From the NCBI GenBank assembly GCA_020853095.1, contig JADYZN010000007.1:1-64000 (forward strand): a stretch of DNA of 64,000 nucleotides, read 5' to 3'. Below, piece after piece: positions 32,743-41,235 of this stretch (its first letter is position 1; each line of letters opens with the position of its first letter). The position numbers were made by a program, and so were the translations under genes. This DNA is from Phycisphaerales bacterium (GTDB lineage: Bacteria; Planctomycetota; Phycisphaerae; Tepidisphaerales; Tepidisphaeraceae). The notes below the pieces were generated by a model. That model saw nothing but the letters and a program-made list of their open reading frames with translations. It did no database searches and was not told the DNA's origin.

Positions 32743-33261
32743 ATGATGGACAACCCACATGGATATCGGAACGACTATCGTGCTGAAGGAAACCCGCCGG
32801 ATGCGGTCGGTTCAGAAGGGACGATTCGGCAGTTGAACTCGCTGTTGCGGGGAGAAATTTCAGCGACCGAGGCTTATCGCCTGGTGATTGATCAGGCCGG
32901 CTGTGCCGATGAGGCGGCCAAGAAAAAAATCGGGATGCTGCGGGAGATCCAGCAGGACCACGGCCAGGCGGAGCAAACCCTGCGGGATCGGATCAAGGAA
33001 TTGGGTGGTGAGTCATCCGATTCATCCGGCCCATGGGGTGTGTGGACGAAGCTGATTCAGAAATCGGCCGACCTGTTTGGAGACAGCCCGGCTCTCAGAA
33101 ACCTCAAGGAAGGGGAAGATTTCGGGTTGAAAAAATATCAGGATGCCGCGGAAAACGTGGATGGGCCAACCGCCGACATGATTCGCAACCAACTTATTCC
33201 ATTTCAGCAAAAACATATCAAACAGCTTGACCAATTGATTCCGCCGGCCCATGTCAGTTAA
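32743..33261 (+). CDS. DUF2383 four-helix-bundle protein (PA2169-like)
   Basis: A 172-residue soluble protein. After a polar N-terminus, helices run from about residue 25: TIRQLNSLLRGEISATEAYRLVIDQ, IGMLREIQQDHGQAEQTLRDRIKELGG, LIQKSADLFG and LKKYQDAAENVDGPTADMIRNQLIPFQQKHIKQLDQLI. The pattern, with Glu and His positions in ferritin-like spacing, matches PA2169/DUF2383 proteins, which are stress-associated. The first of two adjacent ATG codons, 32743, follows AAGGA. The 224-bp gap to its left holds its promoter and that of the secretin gene; nothing else is evident. Confidence 0.82.
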   Translation: MMDNPHGYRNDYRAEGNPPDAVGSEGTIRQLNSLLRGEISATEAYRLVIDQAGCADEAAKKKIGMLREIQQDHGQAEQTLRDRIKELGGESSDSSGPWGVWTKLIQKSADLFGDSPALRNLKEGEDFGLKKYQDAAENVDGPTADMIRNQLIPFQQKHIKQLDQLIPPAHVS

Positions 33262-33288
33262 GCCAAAAGCCCGCCATCAGCCAAATAA

Positions 33289-33327
33289 AAACGCCCGGAC
33301 ACTTTTTCGTAAGTGCCGGGCGTTTCT
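33289..33327. terminator. Bidirectional terminator between convergent genes
   Basis: A long stem, AAACGCCCGG plus CACTT pairing with AAGTG plus CCGGGCGTTT, has one bulged A and a short loop. A-runs on the left and T-runs on the right allow it to work for both the DUF2383 gene (plus) and rpsR (minus). Confidence 0.8.
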
Positions 33328-33348
33328 TGGTTTATGATAAATTTTGAA

Positions 33349-33627
33349 TTAAAAGCCGGTGGTGACGTAAGGGAGCAGGGCCATATATCGCGAGCGTTTG
33401 ACGGCGCGGGCGAGCATGCGCTGTTCCATGGCGTTGGCGCTGGTGCGTTTGCGGGAGAGGATCTTGCCGTTGCCGCTGACCATTTTGCGGAGCGACTCGG
33501 TGTCCTTGTAGTCGATGTAGACTTCGCCGGAGGCGCTGGTGCGCGTGACCTTGATCTTGGGGCGGCTGAAAGTCTGGAATTTTTCGGTCTTTTCGCGACG
33601 TTCGCGGTTGCTTTCGGGTCTGGGCAT
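33349..33627 (-). CDS. rpsR: Small ribosomal subunit protein bS18
   Basis: A 92-residue ribosomal protein. The core VYIDYKDTESLRKMVSGNGKILSRKRTSANAMEQRMLARAVKRSRYMALLPYV is diagnostic of bS18. The start at ATG 33627 follows GAGGAG; the in-frame ATG 33645 is part of that ribosome binding site. In many bacteria rpsR sits between rpsF and rplI; here it stands alone, in a monocistronic unit ending at the 33289 terminator. Basic residues dominate the N-terminus, as usual. Confidence 0.95.
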   Translation of the reverse strand: MPRPESNRERREKTEKFQTFSRPKIKVTRTSASGEVYIDYKDTESLRKMVSGNGKILSRKRTSANAMEQRMLARAVKRSRYMALLPYVTTGF

Positions 33628-33728
33628 TGCGTTACGACTCCTCATTCAATTTAAGGGGGAGGATTATAACTGGGCGATAAGGGAAAGCAAGCGGCCGCGA
33701 TGAACGGAAAAAGTATCGCGGGGTTGGG

Positions 33729-33756
33729 TTGTCTCAGCGGGGTTGTCTCCTATAAT
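33729..33756 (+). promoter_or_regulatory. Promoter of the ferredoxin gene
   Basis: TTGTCT (33729-33734), a 16-bp spacer and a perfect TATAAT (33751-33756), 39 bp before the ferredoxin ATG at 33795. Confidence 0.6.
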
Positions 33757-33794
33757 CGGGTCCCTGCTTCAGGTTTTAGGGAGTTGGTATTTTT

Positions 33795-34061
33795 ATGGCG
33801 CATATTATTGCACAGCCGTGCATCAACACCAAGGACACCGCATGCGTGGCGGTCTGTCCGGTCGATTGCATTCACCCGACCAAGGAAGATGGTGATTTTT
33901 CGGCCGAGGAGATGCTGTACATCGATCCGGATACTTGCATTGATTGCGGATTGTGCGTGGATGAATGTCCGGTGCAGGCGATCTTTCCACAGGAGGATCT
34001 GCCGGCGGAATGGGCGAGCTTTATCGAGCGAAACGCCGAATATTACACCAGGAAGAAATAA
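33795..34061 (+). CDS. Ferredoxin with [3Fe-4S] and [4Fe-4S] clusters
   Basis: An 88-residue electron carrier. The first binding set is C9-x7-C17-x3-C21-P, which lacks the usual second cysteine of a CxxC and is the 7Fe-ferredoxin pattern; the second set is C48-x2-C51-x2-C54-x3-C58-P. C25 completes the four-cysteine [4Fe-4S] set. Overall it resembles FdxA of Mycobacterium and Azotobacter ferredoxin I. It is first of a likely ferredoxin-YHS protein transcript (12-bp gap). Confidence 0.92.
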   Translation: MAHIIAQPCINTKDTACVAVCPVDCIHPTKEDGDFSAEEMLYIDPDTCIDCGLCVDECPVQAIFPQEDLPAEWASFIERNAEYYTRKK

Positions 34062-34073
34062 AGGAGCCTTGAT

Positions 34074-34535
34074 ATGAAAGAGATGTTTTTACTGGGTGCG
34101 ATGATACTGGCGGGAGCCGGGACTTTGGCCAACGGCCACGAGGCGTGTGAACGCTCAAAGCCGGCCGAATGCCCGACAACCACTGAATGCACAAAGCATT
34201 CGGACTGTGATCAGTCCGACAAATGCACCAAGTCCACTGACTGTGATCAGTCCGACAAATGTGCCAAGCCTGCCGACTGCGATCAGTCCGACAAGAGCGC
34301 TGAATGCTCGAAATCCGAAGAATCCTCGAAATCTGCTGCATGCCCGACGACCGCTCCGACGACGCAGGAGGCGGCCAAGCCAATCAACAAGTTCTGCGCC
34401 ATCCAGGGCGAGGGCAATCCGATCGACCCGGAGGTGACGGTGGTGTACAAGGGTCAAACGATCGGGTTTTGTTGTTCCGATTGCATCGCCGAGTTCCAGA
34501 AGGACCCTGAGAAGTACATGAAGAACCTGAAGTAA
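34074..34535 (+). CDS. Secreted Cys-repeat protein with YHS/TRASH-type metal-binding domain
   Basis: A 153-residue exported protein. Residues 1-20 are a signal peptide. Residues about 25-90 are a low-complexity Cys/Asp/Ser/Lys region including three 12-residue repeats DCDQSDKCxKxx. Residues 103-153 form a YHS-like domain (INKFCAIQGEGNPIDPEVTVVYKGQTIGFCCSDCIAEF) with cysteines able to bind heavy metals. GGAG lies ahead of the ATG. Its place between a ferredoxin and the copper ATPase suggests periplasmic copper or other soft-metal binding; this is inference. Confidence 0.8.
   Translation: MKEMFLLGAMILAGAGTLANGHEACERSKPAECPTTTECTKHSDCDQSDKCTKSTDCDQSDKCAKPADCDQSDKSAECSKSEESSKSAACPTTAPTTQEAAKPINKFCAIQGEGNPIDPEVTVVYKGQTIGFCCSDCIAEFQKDPEKYMKNLK
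34203..34310 (+). repeat. Three 36-bp coding repeats
   Basis: Units start at 34203, 34239 and 34275, each opening GACTGYGATCAGTCCGACAA. The first two are almost identical; the third diverges after 22 bases. They encode the 12-residue Cys/Asp repeat of the metal-binding protein. The strong DNA identity, including third positions, points to recent duplication. Confidence 0.85.
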
Positions 34536-34561
34536 AATAAAAATCTGAAGCAGTGAATTTC

Positions 34562-34589
34562 GGGCCTGTCGCGTGACAGGCCCTTTTTT
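34562..34589 (+). terminator. Intrinsic terminator after the YHS-domain gene
   Basis: Stem GGGCCTGTC, loop GCGT, stem GACAGGCCC, then TTTTTT. Confidence 0.9.
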
Positions 34590-34595
34590 AATGCG

Positions 34596-34626
34596 CCGGC
34601 CGGGGTGGCCGGATGGGGGCTATAAT
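34596..34626 (+). promoter_or_regulatory. copA promoter with palindrome; leaderless start implied
   Basis: A perfect TATAAT (34621-34626) ends only eight bases before the copA ATG at 34635, so transcription would begin at or next to the start codon. There is no -35 box; instead a palindrome CCGGCC-GGGGT-GGCCGG (34596-34612) occupies that place, as expected for an activator site. No Shine-Dalgarno sequence precedes the ATG. Confidence 0.6.
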
Positions 34627-34634
34627 GGGTCCAT

Positions 34635-36947
34635 ATGACGACGACGATTGATCACCAGACCAAGGAAGCGGCCATCAGCGTGGATGGGATGGACTGCGCC
34701 AGTTGCGTGGCCCACGTGGAACAGGCGATGAAGCAGGTTCCGGGGGTGGAGGCGTGCCAGGTGAATCTGGCGCGGGGGCGGGCGACGGTGCGGTACAACC
34801 CGGCGACGACCGATGCGGAGGCGATTTCGCAGGCGATCACCAAGTCGGGATATCCAGCCGAGCTGGAATCGATCGATGATGCGAAAAACGTGGAGGAACA
34901 ACGGCTGTTGAGGCAACAGGCCCATGCCCGAACGTGGTTTTACCGGGCGATGGCGGGGGTGGCGCTGTGGCTGCCGGTCGAGTTGACCCACTGGACATTG
35001 AAATGGATGGGGCAGGATCACCAGCACCAGGCGATGGCCGGGGGTGTGGACTGGATGACCTGGGCGGCGTTGATCAGCAGCACGCTGGCGATGGTGTACG
35101 TCGGATGGGGTTTTTATCGCGGGGCGTGGGGCGCGTTGAAACGTCGAACCACGGACATGGACACGCTGATCGCGATGGGAACGTCCGTGGCGTACGTCTA
35201 CAGCCTGGTGGCGTTGCTGGGGTATCTGGGGGGGGCGTGGCGGCAATTGCCGGATTTGTATTTCATGGAAGCCTCCGGGTTGCTGGCGTTAATCAGCCTT
35301 GGGCATTGGCTGGAGGCGCGGGCGCGGGATTCGGCCGGTTCGGCGATTCGGAAGTTGATGCAACTGGCGCCCAGCACCGCCCGGCGGCTCAATGAAGCCG
35401 GCGAGGTGGAGGAAGTGCCGGTGGCGCAACTGCATAAAGGGGAGCGGGTGCTGGTGCGGCCGGGGGACCGGGTTCCGATGGATGGGGTGGTGACCGAGGG
35501 GCGCTCGAGCGTGGATGAGTCGATGATCAGCGGCGAGCCGTTGCCGGTGTTGCGGGAGGCGGGGGATGAGGTGATCGGGGGGACGGTCAACCAGGATGGT
35601 CGGCTGGTGGTGCGGGTGATGAAGGTGGGAAGCGAATCGGCGTTGGCGCAGATCGTGGCGCTGGTGGAGAAGGCGCAGTCGGCCAAGCCGCCGGTGCAGC
35701 GGCTGGCGGATCGGATCGCGGCGGTGTTCGTGCCGGTGGTGCTGGGGATCGCGCTGCTGACGGCGGTGGGATGGCATGCGTGGGGATTGGCGCACCATTG
35801 GGAGGCGGCGGCGACGTGGGGGATGATGGCCAAGGCGGTGTGCAGCGTGCTGATCATCGCCTGCCCGTGCGCGCTGGGGCTGGCGTTGCCGGCGGCGATG
35901 ATGGTGGGGACCGGACGGGGGGCGCAGCGGGGGATCCTGGTGCGGGACATTGATGCGCTGCAGAACGCCGAACGGATCGACACGGTGGTGCTGGACAAGA
36001 CCGGCACGATCACCCGCGGCAAGCCGGTGGTGGGACGGGTGGTGGCGATGGATGGGATGTCGGAGGGGGAGATCCTGCGGCTGGCGGCGTCGGCGGAGCA
36101 GTTCAGCGAGCATCCGCTGGCCCGCGCGATCGTCGGGAGGGCGAACGAAGAGGGATTGAAGTTGAGTTCCCCGGATCAGTTTTCAAACGAGCCGGGATAT
36201 GGGGTGGTGGCGCGGGTGGAGGGGCGGAACCTGCTGGTGGGCAGCGAAGCGTTGTTGCGCAAACAGGCCAACGGGTCGGCGCTGATGGATGCGCCGGCGG
36301 TGGATGGGATGGGTTCGATCGTCCACGTGGCGCACCAGGAGGAGGGGGGCGCGGTGCGGCGGCTGGGGTACGTCCAGATCACCGATCAGATCAAGGAGGA
36401 TTCAGCGCGGGCGATCGCGCTGCTGCACGCGATGAAACTGCGGACGGTGCTGTTGACCGGCGACAACGAGACGACCGCGCGGGCGATTGCCCGGCAGGTG
36501 GGGATCGACGATGTGCGGGCGGGGGTCCGGCCGGATCAGAAGGCGGCGGAGATTCGCAAATTGCAGGAGGAGACGGCCGGCGGCGCGGGAGCGAACCGGC
36601 GAAAGGTGGCGATGGTGGGGGATGGGATCAACGACGCCCCGGCGCTGGCGGCGGCGGATCTGGGGATCGCGATCGGGTCGGGGTCGGACATCGCCAAGGA
36701 GAGCGGGGACATCGTGCTGGTGGGGTCGTCGCTGGTGGAAATCGCGGCGGCGATCCGGCTGTCGCGGGCGACGATGCGGACGATCCGGCAGAATTTGTTC
36801 TGCGCGTTTTTGTACAACGTGCTGGCGATTCCGCTGGCGGCGCTGGGATTGCTGAACCCGCTGATCGCGGCCGGGGCGATGGCCTTGTCGGATGTGACGG
36901 TGATTGGAAACGCGCTGTTGCTGCGGCGGGCGAAAATTGATGGGTGA
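34635..36947 (+). CDS. copA: Copper-translocating P-type ATPase
   Basis: A 770-residue P1B ATPase that pumps Cu(I) out of the cytoplasm. Order of parts: one N-terminal heavy-metal domain with C21-A-S-C24 ([12 protein letters not shown]), helices from about 98, the actuator motif (MISGEPLPV), the membrane metal site C410-P-C412, phosphorylation loop DKTGT with D454, HP motif (SEHPLARAI), hinge [16 protein letters not shown] and two final helices. The YN pair of helix 7 is present ([11 protein letters not shown]); helix 8 reads [12 protein letters not shown], with Asp where many CopA have Ser. It has no operon partners downstream on this strand. Confidence 0.95.
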   Translation: MTTTIDHQTKEAAISVDGMDCASCVAHVEQAMKQVPGVEACQVNLARGRATVRYNPATTDAEAISQAITKSGYPAELESIDDAKNVEEQRLLRQQAHARTWFYRAMAGVALWLPVELTHWTLKWMGQDHQHQAMAGGVDWMTWAALISSTLAMVYVGWGFYRGAWGALKRRTTDMDTLIAMGTSVAYVYSLVALLGYLGGAWRQLPDLYFMEASGLLALISLGHWLEARARDSAGSAIRKLMQLAPSTARRLNEAGEVEEVPVAQLHKGERVLVRPGDRVPMDGVVTEGRSSVDESMISGEPLPVLREAGDEVIGGTVNQDGRLVVRVMKVGSESALAQIVALVEKAQSAKPPVQRLADRIAAVFVPVVLGIALLTAVGWHAWGLAHHWEAAATWGMMAKAVCSVLIIACPCALGLALPAAMMVGTGRGAQRGILVRDIDALQNAERIDTVVLDKTGTITRGKPVVGRVVAMDGMSEGEILRLAASAEQFSEHPLARAIVGRANEEGLKLSSPDQFSNEPGYGVVARVEGRNLLVGSEALLRKQANGSALMDAPAVDGMGSIVHVAHQEEGGAVRRLGYVQITDQIKEDSARAIALLHAMKLRTVLLTGDNETTARAIARQVGIDDVRAGVRPDQKAAEIRKLQEETAGGAGANRRKVAMVGDGINDAPALAAADLGIAIGSGSDIAKESGDIVLVGSSLVEIAAAIRLSRATMRTIRQNLFCAFLYNVLAIPLAALGLLNPLIAAGAMALSDVTVIGNALLLRRAKIDG

Positions 36948-37101
36948 AGAGCAAAAAAAGGTAATGATTTGGACTTGACGAGGGGAAGGGGGATCGGTTC
37001 AATACCGCCACTTTGTCGGATGGCCGGACAGGCCGTGAAATTCGTCATGGGCTGTCTGAAATCCACGGTGGAATATCCATAATTCGTATGAGGGAACATC
37101 C

Positions 37102-37488
37102 ATGATCGCTGAATTGGAACTGATGGACGACGAACTGGCGTTGGAAGTGTGCGGGGCGGCCCTGGAGAGGGAGGTCGCGCGCGAACCGTTGCAATCCTGG
37201 CCGGACAGCGACCTGCTGCCACAGGGAGCCAAACGACGAAAAGATGAGGATGAGGAGGAAGACGAGGAGGAGGACGAGCAGGATGACGAGCAGGATGAGG
37301 AGGAGGAAGAAGACGAGGAGGACGAGGAGGATGAGGAAGCCGACGACCTCGATGATGAAGAAGAAGACGAGGAGGAGGACGAGGACGAAGATGAAGATGA
37401 CGACGAGGAGGACGACTTCGACGATCCGGATGATGATGACGACGACTACGATGACGATGATGACGACGATGATTTCGACGATGAATGA
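37102..37488 (+). CDS. Extremely acidic Asp/Glu-tail protein
   Basis: A 128-residue protein I cannot assign. The first 48 residues are an ordinary sequence (MIAELELMDDELALEVCGAA..., then a basic AKRRKD). From about residue 48 to the end almost every residue is Asp or Glu, with a few Gln, Ala, Phe and Tyr. The estimated charge is around -70. GGGAACATCC precedes ATG, and a good terminator follows. Similar acidic tails occur on histone- or nucleic-acid-mimic proteins, calcium binders and chaperones. Translation in this frame is supported by its start, the promoter-sized gap and the terminator. Confidence 0.7.
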   Translation: MIAELELMDDELALEVCGAALEREVAREPLQSWPDSDLLPQGAKRRKDEDEEEDEEEDEQDDEQDEEEEEDEEDEEDEEADDLDDEEEDEEEDEDEDEDDDEEDDFDDPDDDDDDYDDDDDDDDFDDE

Positions 37489-37523
37489 TTGAAATCATCG
37501 AATCGCGACGGCTGATTTTTTTC

Positions 37524-37557
37524 AAACGCGGCGCCCGGATGGGTTCCGCGTTTTTTT
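37524..37557 (+). terminator. Intrinsic terminator of the acidic-protein gene
   Basis: Stem AAACGCGG (37524-37531) and CCGCGTTT (37546-37553) with a 14-base loop, followed by T to 37557; it reaches the stop of the convergent arfB gene. Confidence 0.8.
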
Positions 37558-38005
37558 ATGACCAGTCGGTGGATCGGCGGCGGGATTTGGTTTGGGAATG
37601 GTGGCGTTTGGAATCGAGCCGGCGGGTTTTGGAGGCGCGGGTGGGTTTGGTTTTGCGGCGGGGGCGAGGCTTGTGGAAGGCCGCGAGGATCAGCCGTCCA
37701 AGACGGTCGATCAGTTCCTGGCGGTTTTGTTCCTGCGAGCGGTGTATGGCACAGGAAAGGTGAAGCTGGTCCAGACGGGTCAGTCTGCCGCCGGCCAGCG
37801 TGCGCAATCGAATCCGGGCGGCGGGGTCCAGCCCCTGGATTTGGTCGATCGTCAGCCAGACTTCGGCCTTGGTGTTGAGCTTGTTGACGTTTTGCCCGCC
37901 GGGGCCGCCGCCGCGGGCGAATTGCCATTGCAGCGCCGATCGGGGAATGCAAAGGCCCGGCGCCAACTCGATCACAGACTCGGAAAATGGATCGGGCGCG
38001 GCCAT
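37556..38005 (-). CDS. arfB: Ribosome-rescue hydrolase ArfB (YaeJ/ICT1 type)
   Basis: A 149-residue peptidyl-tRNA hydrolase that releases stalled ribosomes without a codon in the A site. The GGQ motif is at 36-38 within FARGGGPGGQNVNK. The C-terminal 45 residues are a basic tail (PRPRRKTKPTRASKTRR), the part that in ArfB enters the empty mRNA channel. The length is as expected. It is downstream of the two CopD-like genes on the same strand with a six-base gap, so the three may be one operon. Confidence 0.93.
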   Translation of the reverse strand: MAAPDPFSESVIELAPGLCIPRSALQWQFARGGGPGGQNVNKLNTKAEVWLTIDQIQGLDPAARIRLRTLAGGRLTRLDQLHLSCAIHRSQEQNRQELIDRLGRLILAAFHKPRPRRKTKPTRASKTRRLDSKRHHSQTKSRRRSTDWS

Positions 38006-38011
38006 GGCGGT

Positions 38012-38605
38012 TTATGGAGAGGGTGGGTTGGGCGCGGATTGGAGCTGTTTCATGCCGACCTTGGCGGCGCTTTCGGTGACCAGCAGTCGAACGTGGCGGG
38101 TGGCCGAGCCGAGAAAAATCACCACCAGTAAAATGACCAGGTTCATGCGCATCCAGCGAACCGGATGTTCAGGCGGGCGGCGGCCGAGGGTTAAAAACAG
38201 CGCCACGATCACCGCGGTCAGCCCCGCGCCGGCGTGTGCGGCCATCCACCACCCCGAGCGCATCGCCAGCCGGGCGCGGGCGGTGGGAGGTTCGGTCTGC
38301 CCTGAAACCTGGTTGACGATGGCCGCGCCGTCGATGTCGTAAATCGTGAGGTGTCGATAGATGCTGACGACGCCGCTGAAGATCAGCACGCCGGCGCTCA
38401 GCCAGACGATCCAGCGAAAAACCCAGCGGGCACGCCCGAACACCGACAATTGTTGGGTGGCCTTCAGCTCGTCGATCGCGATGGGAACCACCATCTCATA
38501 AAACAGCGTTCCCCCGACCAGCAGCGTGGTGCAGACGATGTGGAGATACCGGCTGATCAGGAAAAAGAGATTCGACCAGAAATGGGACAGCGTGGGTTCA
38601 AGCAT
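38012..38605 (-). CDS. CopD-like four-to-five-helix membrane protein
   Basis: A 197-residue integral membrane protein. Helices at about 12-33, 62-82, 118-140 and 150-170; the first contains a conserved His (SRYLHIVCTTLLVGGTLFY) and the third and fourth HAGAG and TRHVR. This layout resembles the CopD/copper-resistance D and related DUF2269-like families, whose His residues may bind copper or haem. It overlaps the next gene (38598-39029) by eight bases, so the two are translationally coupled. Confidence 0.72.
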   Translation of the reverse strand: MLEPTLSHFWSNLFFLISRYLHIVCTTLLVGGTLFYEMVVPIAIDELKATQQLSVFGRARWVFRWIVWLSAGVLIFSGVVSIYRHLTIYDIDGAAIVNQVSGQTEPPTARARLAMRSGWWMAAHAGAGLTAVIVALFLTLGRRPPEHPVRWMRMNLVILLVVIFLGSATRHVRLLVTESAAKVGMKQLQSAPNPPSP

Positions 38606-39029
38606 TGGAGGTGATGGGGGTTGAATGTTTCAAGACCGCGCGTTCGCGCAGTCCCTTGAGCGTGGAGGCCAGCAGCACCACCACGAACAGCAACGCCACC
38701 CCCCATGCCATCAACCGGCCGCTGGGAACGGGTTTGGCCGTCGCCACGATCAGCAGGATGATGGCCGCCAGCGCCAGCAGGATGTGCATCCCGAACACGC
38801 CATGCAGCACGCCCGGCCAGAGGCTGTATTGGCCCCATGCCCGCCAGGCGTTGAACGAGCCGGTCAGGATCAGGAGCAAAATGCTTCCATGAAACACCGG
38901 CTTGAACGCCCGCCCGCGCGGCGCGGCCGTCGGGGCCAGCACCATCCAGAAGATGCCCCCCACCACGATGCACGCGCACAGCACGTGCACCCAGCGGGAA
39001 ACCGTCGATGCCACCAACAACCAATCCAT
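38598..39029 (-). CDS. CopD-like small membrane protein
   Basis: A 143-residue protein with four membrane helices. SRWVHVLCACIVVGGIFWMV mirrors the His-containing first helix of its neighbour, suggesting an ancient gene duplication; FHGSILLLILTGSFNAWRA and GVFGMHILLALAAIILL follow. It is the first gene of the likely membrane-pair-arfB unit, divergent from elbB. A role in copper handling is inferred from resemblance to CopD and from copA two kilobases away. Confidence 0.7.
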   Translation of the reverse strand: MDWLLVASTVSRWVHVLCACIVVGGIFWMVLAPTAAPRGRAFKPVFHGSILLLILTGSFNAWRAWGQYSLWPGVLHGVFGMHILLALAAIILLIVATAKPVPSGRLMAWGVALLFVVVLLASTLKGLRERAVLKHSTPITSNA

Positions 39030-39159
39030 GCCATTCCCTTTCCCAATTTACCGGCGAGCAAAAATGTAATACATCTGTATCATGCCCGGTGGATTCCGCC
39101 AAGCCACGCGGCGGCGCAAATCCCCAATATCGGGTCTTTTTTTACCGGGAGGACCGGCC

Positions 39160-39837
39160 ATGGCCATGCGTGTCGGCGTGATTCTCAGCGGATGCGGGTT
39201 CAAGGATGGCAGCGAAATTCACGAGGCGGTCAGCATCCTCATCGCGCTGGATCGGCGCGGGGCGACGATCACCTGCATGGCGCCGGACGAGCCGCAATCG
39301 GAGGTGCAAAACCATTTCACCGGCCAAAAAGAGGCCTATGCGCGCAATATCCTGCACGAATCGGCCCGGATCGCGCGGGGCAGGATCGTCGATTTGGCGG
39401 GGGTCAGGGCGGCCGACCTGGATGCGCTGATTTTTCCCGGCGGATACGGGGCGGCCAAGAATTTGTGCGATTTCGCGTTCAAGGGGGACCAGTGCCGCGT
39501 GCGGGAGGATGTTCGACGGTTGTTGCTGGAGATGCATCGCGCCGGCAAACCGATCGGGCTGGCATGCATCGCGCCGGTGATGGCGGCGGCGGTGTTCGGA
39601 TCGGCGGGGTTGTCGCCGCAGTTGACCATCGGCACGGATGCCGGCACGGCCGGCGCGATCAACGCCATGGGGGCGGTCCACCATCCCACCGGGCCGGCCG
39701 ACATTCACGTTGATGAGAAAAACCGGCTGGTGACCACCCCCTGTTACATGAACGATGTGGGGCCGTGGATCGTCTACCAGGGGGCCGACAGGATGGTGGA
39801 GGCGGTGCTGAAAATGGCCGGCGGGGGCAGCCGGTGA
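39160..39837 (+). CDS. elbB: ElbB-type glyoxalase (DJ-1/PfpI fold)
   Basis: A 225-residue protein of the isoprenoid-biosynthesis-associated ElbB family. Signature pieces: VGVILSGCGFKDGSEIHEAV at the start, ALIFPGGYGAAKNLCDFA and the nucleophile-elbow cysteine in IGLACIAPVM. E. coli ElbB has glyoxalase activity in vitro; the in vivo role is unclear. The start ATG 39160 follows GGGAGGA by seven bases. Its stop codon overlaps the GTG of the HAD gene, so the two are coupled. Confidence 0.92.
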   Translation: MAMRVGVILSGCGFKDGSEIHEAVSILIALDRRGATITCMAPDEPQSEVQNHFTGQKEAYARNILHESARIARGRIVDLAGVRAADLDALIFPGGYGAAKNLCDFAFKGDQCRVREDVRRLLLEMHRAGKPIGLACIAPVMAAAVFGSAGLSPQLTIGTDAGTAGAINAMGAVHHPTGPADIHVDEKNRLVTTPCYMNDVGPWIVYQGADRMVEAVLKMAGGGSR

Positions 39838-40571
39838 ATCCATACCAGGCCGTGTTATTCGATCTGGGGGACACGCTGGTGGACTTTGAGCCGCTGGACA
39901 CGCGGGAATTGTTTCGCATCTCGGCCCAACGAAGCTATGACCACCTGCTGTCGGCCGGGGCGAAGTTGCCGGATTTTGAATCTTTTTTCCGCTCGCAATA
40001 CCGGGGGTTGCGCTGGTCTTATCTGTGGGCGAAACTGCGGCGAAAGGAGTTCAACAGCATTCATCTGCTGCGGCGATTGTGCCGAAAGATCAATCATCCG
40101 CTGGATGAACAGGGGTTGTACGAGCTGGCGTGGCTCTGGTACAGCCCGTTGTGCGATTACGCCAGTGTGGAAGCGGGATTGACCGAAGCGCTGGACCGGT
40201 TGCAAAAGGGGGGCGTCCGGATGGGGATTGTCTCCAACACGTTCGTGCCGGGGAAAATACTGGATCGGCATCTGAAGGAAGTGGGATTGCTCGATTATTT
40301 TCCGGTGCGGGTCTATTCCAGCGAAGTGGGTTTTCGCAAACCCAATCGCCGGATATTCGAGCTTGCACTACAACAACTGGATGTCAGGCCCGAACAGAGC
40401 CTGTTTGTGGGGGACTTGTTGAAGACCGACATGGTGGGCGCGCGGCGGGTGGGGATGACCACGGTGCTGAAATCCCCCTTCGCCGGTTCCAGGCCCAATC
40501 CGCTGGCGCACCACACCATCCGCGCCATGAGCGAACTGCCGGCGATCGTGCTGGGAAATCAGACCAATTGA
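39834..40571 (+). CDS. HAD-superfamily hydrolase
   Basis: A 245-residue phosphatase-type protein. Motif I is AVLFDLGDTLVDF with nucleophile Asp; motif II is MGIVSNTF; the Lys of motif III is in GFRKPNRRIF; motif IV is FVGDLLKTDMVGARRVGM. A helical cap lies between motifs I and II (about 20-95). The start is GTG 39834, overlapping the elbB TGA by the GTGA arrangement. It converges on the deacetylase gene with 13 shared bases. The substrate is not evident. Confidence 0.88.
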   Translation: MNPYQAVLFDLGDTLVDFEPLDTRELFRISAQRSYDHLLSAGAKLPDFESFFRSQYRGLRWSYLWAKLRRKEFNSIHLLRRLCRKINHPLDEQGLYELAWLWYSPLCDYASVEAGLTEALDRLQKGGVRMGIVSNTFVPGKILDRHLKEVGLLDYFPVRVYSSEVGFRKPNRRIFELALQQLDVRPEQSLFVGDLLKTDMVGARRVGMTTVLKSPFAGSRPNPLAHHTIRAMSELPAIVLGNQTN

Positions 40572-41233
40572 TCCAGCCCGCCGAGGCCGAGCACTTCATG
40601 GGTGAAAAACGGCTCGGCGTAGGGCCGGTCGATCCGGCCGCCGAAATAGCCGTTGAGCGTGCGCACCATCTGCGGGACCGGGCTGTTGTTTTGGACGAAC
40701 TGGGATTGGTAACAGGCGACGGCCTTCAGCTTGGTTTCCATTTGTTCGGTGATGTCGATGCAGAACGTCGGCTGAAAACTCATCCGCAGATGCGTGCAGA
40801 AATAGTAGATGATCCGCTTGGGATGCCACGGCTCGCCGGGGATGGCGCTTTTGGAAAGCTTGGCGTCGAATCGGGCATCCTCCGCGATGCGCGTGACGGC
40901 CACGTGATCCGGATGGGCATCGGTGGGATAGGGGATGAACATCCAGTTGGGCCGATGCCGGCGAATCACCGCCGCCAGCTTGTGACGCGAGGGGATGTCA
41001 TGCACCACTTCACGGTTTTTCAAACCCAGCAGCGTGCGCTCGACGCCGAGAACTTTGGCGGCGGCGGCTTTTTCGCGGGTGCGAATCTCCACCGACCCCA
41101 GCGGCGTCGGCTCTCCATCGGTCATGTCCACCAGATGCACCGCGTGCCCCTGCGACACCAGCCGGGCGATCGTCCCGCCCATGCCCAGTTCCTGATCGTC
41201 CGGATGCGGACCAATGACCAAAATGGATGCCAT
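40559..41233 (-). CDS. PIG-L/LmbE-family deacetylase, BshB1-like
   Basis: A 224-residue zinc-dependent N-deacetylase. Zinc motif: IGPHPDDQELG near the start (the family HPDD) and DAHPDHV at about 105. Pieces such as GSVEIRTREKAAAAKVLGV, the W-x-PKRIIYYF segment and AVACYQSQF strongly recall BshB1, which deacetylates GlcNAc-malate in bacillithiol synthesis. Relatives act on other GlcNAc-linked substrates. It is two bases after the GT4 gene, in a lipA-GT4-deacetylase operon on the minus strand. Assignment to a thiol pathway is inference. Confidence 0.82.
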   Translation of the reverse strand: MASILVIGPHPDDQELGMGGTIARLVSQGHAVHLVDMTDGEPTPLGSVEIRTREKAAAAKVLGVERTLLGLKNREVVHDIPSRHKLAAVIRRHRPNWMFIPYPTDAHPDHVAVTRIAEDARFDAKLSKSAIPGEPWHPKRIIYYFCTHLRMSFQPTFCIDITEQMETKLKAVACYQSQFVQNNSPVPQMVRTLNGYFGGRIDRPYAEPFFTHEVLGLGGLDQLV

Positions 41234-41235
41234 GT

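Noticed and set aside
34203-34310. Three 36-bp repeats as a CRISPR array
   Set aside because: Units are contiguous without spacers, in frame, and encode a Cys-rich peptide.
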